A stretch of 64,000 bases of DNA, taken from contig NZ_JACLGO010000015.1 in assembly GCF_014219065.1 (NCBI RefSeq), positions 32,670 to 96,669 of the forward strand, read 5' to 3'. Numbering within the stretch: the first letter of the stretch is position 1; every line of letters begins with the position of its first letter. A model generated the notes under the pieces. The model saw only the letters and a list, made by a program, of their open reading frames with translations. It made no database searches and was not told where the DNA came from. Made by a program: the position numbers and the translations under genes. The DNA comes from Halopseudomonas xiamenensis. GTDB taxonomy: Bacteria; Pseudomonadota; Gammaproteobacteria; Pseudomonadales; Pseudomonadaceae. Of the stretch, positions 63,326-64,000 are shown piece after piece.

Positions 63326-64000
63326 CTATCCATGGACAAACCTTAACTGGTGCTTCGATCCGAAATCACTCGGATAAAGCTTGATCGGTATGAACTTCGA
63401 TGCTGGCGTGAAGCTGTCAACACCGTAACTATCCAGCGGCACCAGTGGATTGATCTCTGGGTAATAGGCCGCCGCCTGCCCTTCCGGAATGTCGTAGGGA
63501 AGCAGCGTAAAACCTTTTACCCTTCGCTCAACATCGTCATCCCAGAGTGAAACCAGATCTACTTTCTGAGCCGCCTCAAAGCCCAACCTGTCGATATCCT
63601 TCTGATTAACGAAAAGGACTTCACGCTGCCCCGAAACTCCCCGGTAGCGATCATTCAAGCTATAGATAGTTGTGTTGTACTGATCGTGAGAGCGCAGGCT
63701 CTGAACGATCAGATCGTGGCTCTGCCCACTGGCCCGAACCTTCTCGTGAATCAGACTATCCGGCAGGGAGGTAGCTGAAAAACGCGCCTTCTCGGTACTG
63801 GTACGCCACACGCGCTGGCTGGCCGAGTTGGGCAAGTGAAAGCCGCCAGGCTGCTTCAGACGGTCTTCAAACTGATCAAAACCGGGCACCGTCCGGGCAA
63901 TGGCCTCCCGGATCAGCCGATAGTCGTCACGCATCGCCTGCCAGCTCACGGGATGATTGCCCAGCGTGGCCTCGGCGATGCCGGCTATGATCCAGGGTTC
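63326..64000 (-). CDS. FdhF/YdeP-family molybdopterin oxidoreductase, C-terminal part
   Basis: The frame is open from the window edge to a stop at 63326, giving 224 residues of the C-terminal half. Motifs EPWIIAGIAEATLG, near the edge, SHDQYNTTIYSLNDRYRGV and LPYDIPEGQAAAYYPEINPL are those of the YdeP/FdhF-like formate-dehydrogenase alpha-subunit family, whose members carry molybdopterin guanine dinucleotide. The N-terminal Fe-S and catalytic region lies outside the window. It has no obvious link to the Rieske operon, from which it is separated by 271 nt. Confidence 0.88.
   Translation of the reverse strand, partial: EPWIIAGIAEATLGNHPVSWQAMRDDYRLIREAIARTVPGFDQFEDRLKQPGGFHLPNSASQRVWRTSTEKARFSATSLPDSLIHEKVRASGQSHDLIVQSLRSHDQYNTTIYSLNDRYRGVSGQREVLFVNQKDIDRLGFEAAQKVDLVSLWDDDVERRVKGFTLLPYDIPEGQAAAYYPEINPLVPLDSYGVDSFTPASKFIPIKLYPSDFGSKHQLRFVHG

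Overview
The window looks like a chromosomal segment of a Pseudomonas-type gammaproteobacterium. Evidence for this is the moderately high GC, strong Shine-Dalgarno sites, liu-type leucine catabolism genes, a four-helix-bundle-like chemoreceptor, and many A-rich AANAANAA motifs at translation starts of the kind bound by Hfq/Crc in pseudomonads. No tRNA, rRNA, CRISPR array, transposase or integrase gene was seen.

Layout. (1) 1-2297, minus strand: end of an exported protein of unknown function and a methyl-accepting chemotaxis protein. (2) 2465-6599: MFS transporter, adrenodoxin-type [2Fe-2S] ferredoxin, ferredoxin reductase, second MFS transporter. (3) 6600-14855: relic of a Bcr/CflA gene, an HsaA/HpaB-like flavin monooxygenase, TetR regulator, DUF1329 protein, an alpha/beta-hydrolase fused to a flavin reductase, SnoaL-like protein, intact Bcr/CflA exporter, and a deletion scar joining a family III CoA-transferase fragment to an SDR fragment. 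(4) 15404-20802: an unassigned beta-rich protein, FkbM methyltransferase, SnoaL-like protein, cytochrome P450 and a phytoene-desaturase-like FAD oxidoreductase. (5) 21312-31909, plus strand: DUF1329, alpha/beta hydrolase, DUF1302, DUF1329, SDR, limonene-epoxide-hydrolase-like protein, APH-fold phosphotransferase, SDR, MFS. (6) 31924-34260 and the TetR gene at 34380: AraC regulator, VOC protein, atypical SDR, TetR regulator. (7) 44794 back to 35077, minus strand: DUF1302, DUF1329, YCF48-like protein, RND/MMPL exporter, two-domain VOC-like protein, enoyl-CoA hydratase, SDR. (8) 45238-47044: atypical SDR and LysR regulator. (9) 47175-60044: fused indolepyruvate:ferredoxin oxidoreductase, liuABCDE, scoAB and a thiolase. 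(10) 60089-64000: second ferredoxin, a complementary pair of half-degenerate Rieske oxygenases, a VOC protein, and the end of an FdhF/YdeP-type molybdopterin oxidoreductase.

How the genes may work together. Regions 2-8 and 10 read as accessory catabolism of a hydrophobic compound. DUF1329/DUF1302/YCF48/RND proteins would handle it at the envelope. The P450 (with ferredoxin and reductase), the flavin monooxygenase and the Rieske pair would oxygenate it. SDRs, hydrolase, epoxide-hydrolase-like protein, phosphotransferase and enoyl-CoA hydratase would process the products. A terpenoid, steroid or similar polycyclic or isoprenoid substrate fits, but the sequence does not identify it. Region 9 is an ordinary pathway from isovaleryl-CoA to acetyl-CoA, unusual in being headed by a 2-oxoacid:ferredoxin oxidoreductase.

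The strongest candidates for something undescribed are three. First, the split Rieske oxygenase at 60599-62602, where one protein keeps the Rieske ligands and lacks a complete mononuclear iron site, and its neighbour shows the reverse. Second, the fusion of a catalytically dead hydrolase domain to a flavin reductase at 10540-11838. Third, a set of shared palindromic operators (TGCAGAA-N5-TTCTGCA and TTTTAC-N5-GTAAAA types) that tie scattered operons together.
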